From Pasteurella skyensis (GTDB lineage: Bacteria; Pseudomonadota; Gammaproteobacteria; Enterobacterales; Pasteurellaceae): a stretch of DNA of 64,000 nt. A model generated the notes under the pieces. That model was not told where the DNA came from. It saw only the letters and a program-made list of their open reading frames with translations, and ran no database searches. The DNA is taken from positions 1,116,001 through 1,180,000 of the forward strand of contig NZ_CP016180.1 in assembly GCF_013377295.1 (NCBI RefSeq), written 5' to 3'. A program made the position numbers and the translations under genes. Each line of letters starts with the position of its first letter. The stretch's first letter is position 1. Shown one piece after another: positions 60,601 through 64,000 of the stretch.

Positions 60601-60641
60601 CGGTCGGATATACGGGCTACGCCCTAATGCCGCCCCTACAT
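60601..60641. repeat. Small GC-rich hairpin repeat between hscA and the DUF2625 gene
   Basis: GGGC-TAC-GCCC lies inside a GC-rich stretch that ends CCGCCCCTACA, i.e. GTAGGGG on the other strand. It resembles the GTAG-type repeat families elsewhere in the window but shares no arm with them. Confidence 0.5.
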
Positions 60642-61319
60642 TTAGCTAACGGAATACGCTCCGCCAAATTTATCGTCTGTTTTAAAAGTGGCTTGGTAAT
60701 GACGTTCAATCGGCACAACCTGTGAATGACGTTGATTATCGGTTTTAAAAGACAACTCAGGCGTAAAAATTAGCACTTGATTACCGCTTAATCCGCTCAC
60801 TTGCTGTTGCCAGTTATCCCAAAATAGTCCTTGATAAAAACTATCTAAATCCGCATTTAACGCCCAACCTAAAAATTCTGAATAACCTAAATTTAAGTCT
60901 TTCCATTGTTCTGTTACTGGTGAATAATAATGAATTTTGCCTAATCCACCTGCTAAACCACCAGAATTTAATGCAAAATAGCCACCGATAACATCATCTG
61001 CGACTAATAAATAGCTCGGTTTTTCACCTGATTCTGCAAAAGTTTTACCATAGTTCCATTCCGTTAATCCTCGATCCATTTTTTTTGATCCTGAACCTAG
61101 CAAACGTAACCAACCATTTTTAACTAAAATACCACCTGTTTCAAAAATCACTGCACCCAGCGGTGTACCGATATTTAGTTGCAACGTTAATAACTCTTGT
61201 GCTGCTCGTTCATCATCTTTTTCTAAAATCTCAAAACTATTTCTTGTTTGAGCAAACCACGTTTCCAAAATATCCCACGCAGGTTTTGGCACATTAATTA
61301 GCTGTTCTAAATCTTGCAT
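60642..61319 (-). CDS. DUF2625 family protein within the isc operon
   Basis: A 225-residue soluble protein. It has no signal peptide or membrane segment. I recognise the DUF2625 family from QLNIGTPLGAVIFETGGILVKNGWLRLLGSG, LLVADDVIGGYFALNSGG and YSPVTEQWKDLNLGYSEFLGWAL. The ATG at 61319 is preferred because GTGGGG lies 7 nt upstream; the frame extends to a GTG inside that motif. Position between hscB and hscA suggests co-expression with Fe-S assembly, but no role is known to me. Confidence 0.8.
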   Translation of the reverse strand: MQDLEQLINVPKPAWDILETWFAQTRNSFEILEKDDERAAQELLTLQLNIGTPLGAVIFETGGILVKNGWLRLLGSGSKKMDRGLTEWNYGKTFAESGEKPSYLLVADDVIGGYFALNSGGLAGGLGKIHYYSPVTEQWKDLNLGYSEFLGWALNADLDSFYQGLFWDNWQQQVSGLSGNQVLIFTPELSFKTDNQRHSQVVPIERHYQATFKTDDKFGGAYSVS

Positions 61320-61437
61320 TTTAATCCCCACTTATTAAAACTAAAAATTCTCTTTCAATTAGGTTACAACTTGTAACCCAATGACATATTCACGATTAAA
61401 ATATACTTTTGATTATTAATACTTAAACATCATCACT

Positions 61438-61474
61438 AGGCACGGTTGCTGAGCCTGTCGAAGCATTAGTGCCT
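61438..61474. repeat. Covarying hairpin repeat with GAGCCTGTCGA loop (copy 5)
   Basis: Outer arms AGGCAC and GTGCCT, inner arms TGCT and AGCA, loop GAGCCTGTCGA. An inverted short copy with inner arms CCCT/AGGG and loop GAGCTTGTCGA lies at 61490-61509. Confidence 0.85.
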
Positions 61475-61530
61475 GTTCCTAATATTCCGCCCCTTCGACA
61501 AGCTCAGGGAGCTATAATTCTAACAATTCG

Positions 61531-61556
61531 TAAGACAGGGCATGCCCTGTCTCTAC
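61531..61556. repeat. Small palindromic repeat, GACAGGG...CCCTGTC form of the GTAG family
   Basis: GACAGGGCATGCCCTGTC is a perfect 18-bp palindrome followed by TCTAC, the same core as at 17953-17970. It lies directly downstream of hscB. Confidence 0.8.
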
Positions 61557-61560
61557 GGTA

Positions 61561-62082
61561 TTATAACTCAAAAATAATCTCTTCTACTCGTTCAATTTCT
61601 ACATTTAGTTTTTTTATAAAGCGTAGTTTATCACAAAGTGTTTTGGCTTGTTGCCATTGTTTATTTTTTAAAGTAATAGTCAGTTGATGAAGAATATCTT
61701 GATGTTGTAGTTCAATTTCAGTGGCGAAAGCGGTCAGATTTTCTTCATTTTTTGCAATTTCTATTTGCTCTAATGTTTCACGCCATTGCATTTGTTGCAT
61801 TAAAAATTCAATGTCATTATTGCTTTTTTGTTCAATGTTTTGAATTTCATCTGTAGCAATTTCAATTATGGCTTCAGCACGTAAAATCGGATCTTTTAAG
61901 GTCTGTAATGCGTCATTAAGTTGTGCGGATTTCTGCATTGCTTGGCGTTGCTCTTGGCTTGTGCCTGTTGCAAAATTATCTGGGTGTAAGGCTTTTTGTA
62001 AGGCTAAATAATTTTTTGATAATTTTGCATTATCAATTTCAAATGTTACCGCTAAATCAAATAGTTCAAAAGGATTATTCAT
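61561..62082 (-). CDS. hscB: Co-chaperone HscB (J-domain protein)
   Basis: A 173-residue J-protein that delivers IscU to HscA and stimulates its ATPase. The J domain (1-75) contains the HPD motif in KALHPDNFATG; the C-terminal helical bundle binds IscU. NPFELFDLAVTFEID is the usual start. It lies 19 bp after iscA. An uptake signal lies inside the coding sequence near 61730. Confidence 0.96.
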   Translation of the reverse strand: MNNPFELFDLAVTFEIDNAKLSKNYLALQKALHPDNFATGTSQEQRQAMQKSAQLNDALQTLKDPILRAEAIIEIATDEIQNIEQKSNNDIEFLMQQMQWRETLEQIEIAKNEENLTAFATEIELQHQDILHQLTITLKNKQWQQAKTLCDKLRFIKKLNVEIERVEEIIFEL

Positions 62083-62101
62083 TATAATTTTACTCTAAAG
62101 G

Positions 62102-62425
62102 CTATACATAAAAACTTTCACCACAACCACACTCATCTTTTACATTTGGGTTGTTATATTTAAATCCCTCATTTAAGCCTTCTTTGACATAATCTAATTC
62201 TGTTCCTTCTAGATGGATAAGGCTTTTAGGATCGATAATAATCTTCACGCCGTGTTGTTCAAACACCTGATCTTCTTCATTTAATTCATCAACAAATTCC
62301 AATACATAAGCTAAACCTGAACAACCTGACGTTTTCACACCTAAACGTAAACCGATACCCTTGCCTCGTTTTTCTAAAAATAATTGAACACGGTTTGCGG
62401 CAGCTTCCGTTAATGTAATTCCCAT
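62102..62425 (-). CDS. iscA: Iron-sulfur cluster assembly protein IscA
   Basis: A 107-residue A-type carrier. The three conserved cysteines are Cys35 in [10 protein letters not shown] and the pair in DECGCGESF at the C-terminus. It lies downstream of iscU with a hairpin containing an uptake signal in the gap. Confidence 0.97.
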   Translation of the reverse strand: MGITLTEAAANRVQLFLEKRGKGIGLRLGVKTSGCSGLAYVLEFVDELNEEDQVFEQHGVKIIIDPKSLIHLEGTELDYVKEGLNEGFKYNNPNVKDECGCGESFYV

Positions 62426-62471
62426 TGTTATTCCTTAAAATTCAAATTTTTAGTCAATTTTAATTGCCAAC

Positions 62472-62520
62472 AAGCGGTAAGATTTTGTTAAAAATTTACA
62501 AAATCCTACCGCCTTATTTT
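62472..62520. terminator. Inverted uptake-signal hairpin between iscU and iscA
   Basis: AAGCGGTAAGATTTTGT (62472-62488) pairs with the segment 62498-62515 with one bulge and one mismatch, around a short AT-rich loop; ATTTT follows on the plus side. It could attenuate transcription from iscU into iscA, and its left arm is the uptake-signal core. Confidence 0.65.
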
Positions 62521-62544
62521 ATACGTTTCATTACATTATGAAAT

Positions 62545-62925
62545 TTAACGTTTTTTCTCTTTATAATCAGAAATTGCTGCTTTGATGGCATCTTCTGCAA
62601 GAATTGAACAATGCACTTTTACTGGTGGTAATTCAAGTTCTTGTGCAATATCACTATTCTTAATAGATTGTGCTTCAGCAATAGATTTTCCTTTTACCCA
62701 TTCAGTAATTAATGAGCTTGAGGCAATTGCACTACCACAACCGTAAGTTTTGAATTTAGCATCTTCAATAATGCCATTATCATCAACTTTGATCTGAAGT
62801 TGCATTACATCTCCACAGGCAGGTGCTCCGACCATTCCTGTACCAACGTGGCTATCTTGTTTATCCAAGATACCTACATTACGAGGGTTCTCATAATGAT
62901 CTATTACTTTATCGCTATATGCCAT
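62545..62925 (-). CDS. iscU: Fe-S cluster scaffold protein IscU
   Basis: A 126-residue scaffold on which clusters are assembled. Cluster cysteines are Cys37 (APACGD), Cys63 (YGCGSA) and Cys106 (VHCSILAEDA), and the HscA-recognition LPPVK is intact. The start is the ATG at 62925 preceded by AAGGATATTAAA; the frame runs further upstream without a ribosome-binding site. Confidence 0.98.
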   Translation of the reverse strand: MAYSDKVIDHYENPRNVGILDKQDSHVGTGMVGAPACGDVMQLQIKVDDNGIIEDAKFKTYGCGSAIASSSLITEWVKGKSIAEAQSIKNSDIAQELELPPVKVHCSILAEDAIKAAISDYKEKKR

Positions 62926-62953
62926 TTTAATATCCTTTTGTTTAAATTGTTGG

Positions 62954-64000
62954 TTAATGAGCTGACCATTCAATAGTGCTTAAATCAATACCTTCTTTGT
63001 ACATATCCCAAAGAGGCGATAATTCACGCAATTTACCGACCGCTTTTTTCACCAATTCAATGGTATAATCAATTTCTTCCTCTGTTGACCAACGCCCTAA
63101 AGAGAAACGAATTGAGCTATGAGCTAATTCATCATTACGTCCTAATGCACGCAACACGTAAGAAGGTTCTAAGCTCGCGGAAGTACAAGCGGATCCTGAT
63201 GAAACGGCTAAATCACGCAAAGACATCATCATTGATTCCCCTTCTACATAGTTAAAACTGATATTTAACAATGAACCGAGACCTTGTTCCATTGAACCGT
63301 TGATATAGACCTCTTCCATATCTTTAAATCCATCTAATAAACGATTACGTAGCACAGTTAAGCGTTCCATTTCTGTTGCCATTTCTAACTTAGCAATACG
63401 GTATGCTTCGCCCATTCCGACAATTTGGTGTACTGGTAATGTGCCTGAACGCATTCCTCTTTCGTGTCCGCCACCGTGAATTAACGCTTCTAAACGGATA
63501 CGTGGACGACGTCCTACATATAAACCACCGATGCCTTTTGGTCCATATAATTTATGGCTTGAAAATGACATTAAATCAATATTCATTGCTTTCACATCAA
63601 CGGGTAATTTACCGACACCTTGTGTGCCATCAACGTGGAATACGATTTTTTTACTACGACAAATTTTACCTATAGTTTCAATATCTTGAATCACACCAAT
63701 TTCATTATTCACTAACATTATTGATACTAAAATCGTATCTTCACGAATTGCCGCTTCAAGTTTTGCTAAGTCAATCAAACCATTGCTTTCTGGTTCTAAA
63801 TAAGTAATTTCAAACCCCTCTCGCTCTAGCTGACGGCAAGTATCCAATACTGCTTTATGCTCGGTTTTACAAGTGATGATATGTTTGCCTTTGGTTTGAT
63901 AGAAATGTGCAGCCCCTTTAATTGCAAGGTTATCTGATTCCGTAGCACCAGAAGTAAACACAATTTCACGTGAATCTGCACCAATTAAATCGGCAATATG
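62954..64000 (-). CDS. iscS: Cysteine desulfurase IscS, N-terminus cut off by the window edge
   Basis: PLP enzyme that supplies persulfide sulfur to IscU and tRNA thiolation. The frame is open to the right edge; 348 residues are visible, about 55 short of a full Isc[16 protein letters not shown] contains the PLP lysine, and [19 protein letters not shown] the catalytic cysteine loop; the C-terminus [21 protein letters not shown] is the IscU-binding tail. It should be preceded by iscR outside the window. Confidence 0.98.
   Translation of the reverse strand, partial: HIADLIGADSREIVFTSGATESDNLAIKGAAHFYQTKGKHIITCKTEHKAVLDTCRQLEREGFEITYLEPESNGLIDLAKLEAAIREDTILVSIMLVNNEIGVIQDIETIGKICRSKKIVFHVDGTQGVGKLPVDVKAMNIDLMSFSSHKLYGPKGIGGLYVGRRPRIRLEALIHGGGHERGMRSGTLPVHQIVGMGEAYRIAKLEMATEMERLTVLRNRLLDGFKDMEEVYINGSMEQGLGSLLNISFNYVEGESMMMSLRDLAVSSGSACTSASLEPSYVLRALGRNDELAHSSIRFSLGRWSTEEEIDYTIELVKKAVGKLRELSPLWDMYKEGIDLSTIEWSAH

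Overview
The window is from a low-GC member of the Pasteurellaceae. Three things point there: dispersed DNA-uptake signals of the Actinobacillus pleuropneumoniae type (ACAAGCGGT core followed by AT-rich TTTGCAAA blocks, e.g. 58093, 24909, 62472, 6206), intact mukFEB chromosome-partition genes (an enterobacteria/Pasteurellaceae trait), and a gene repertoire (mglBAC, torYZ, ccm, isc, YcjX, trimeric autotransporter, Slam systems) typical of the family. I cannot name the species. No tRNA, rRNA, prophage, insertion sequence or CRISPR array was seen.

Layout. 1-4.2 kb: end of a GalR/LacI-type regulator and the galactose ABC transporter mglBAC. 4.3-6.1 kb: serS and smpB. 6.4-13.1 kb: Bcr/CflA-like efflux protein, a hipBA-type toxin-antitoxin pair with a short HipA, ycjX, a CYTH triphosphatase and a YdgA-like protein. 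13.4-24.7 kb, all on the minus strand: torY-torZ-torD-tatA followed by the complete cytochrome c maturation set ccmABCDEFGHI. 25-30.6 kb: a molybdenum cofactor operon moeA-moaA-moaB-mobA-moaC-moaD-moaE-moeB. 34.3 kb: a satP-like gene with a frameshift. 35-37 kb: molybdate importer modABC. Together these form a molybdenum/heme-c anaerobic respiration district: molybdate import, cofactor synthesis, the TMAO-type reductase that uses the cofactor, its pentaheme c-type electron donor, and the system that attaches the hemes.

Interleaved are surface and heme/iron acquisition systems. At 30.8-34.0 kb lies a Slam outer-membrane translocator with two TbpB-fold substrate-like proteins, one lipoprotein and one apparently soluble, with no receptor beside them. 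At 52.1-57.7 kb lies a hemophilin-type locus: TonB-dependent receptor, secreted hemophore-like protein, Slam. At 37.3-42.7 kb is a large YadA-type trimeric autotransporter with collagen-like GKDG repeats, split by a 1-nt frameshift inside a near-identical 264-bp internal repeat. 43.4-52.0 kb carries mukF-mukE-mukB, into which an AbiEi/AbiEii-type toxin-antitoxin pair has been inserted between mukF and mukE. 58.1-64 kb carries the isc iron-sulfur operon (iscS partial, iscU, iscA, hscB, DUF2625, hscA, fdx, iscX).

The least explained elements are two families of small covarying hairpin repeats concentrated around 37, 43 and 61 kb, the two-substrate Slam locus, and the toxin-antitoxin insertion inside mukFEB. 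Functions are assigned by reading motifs by eye; no database search was possible.
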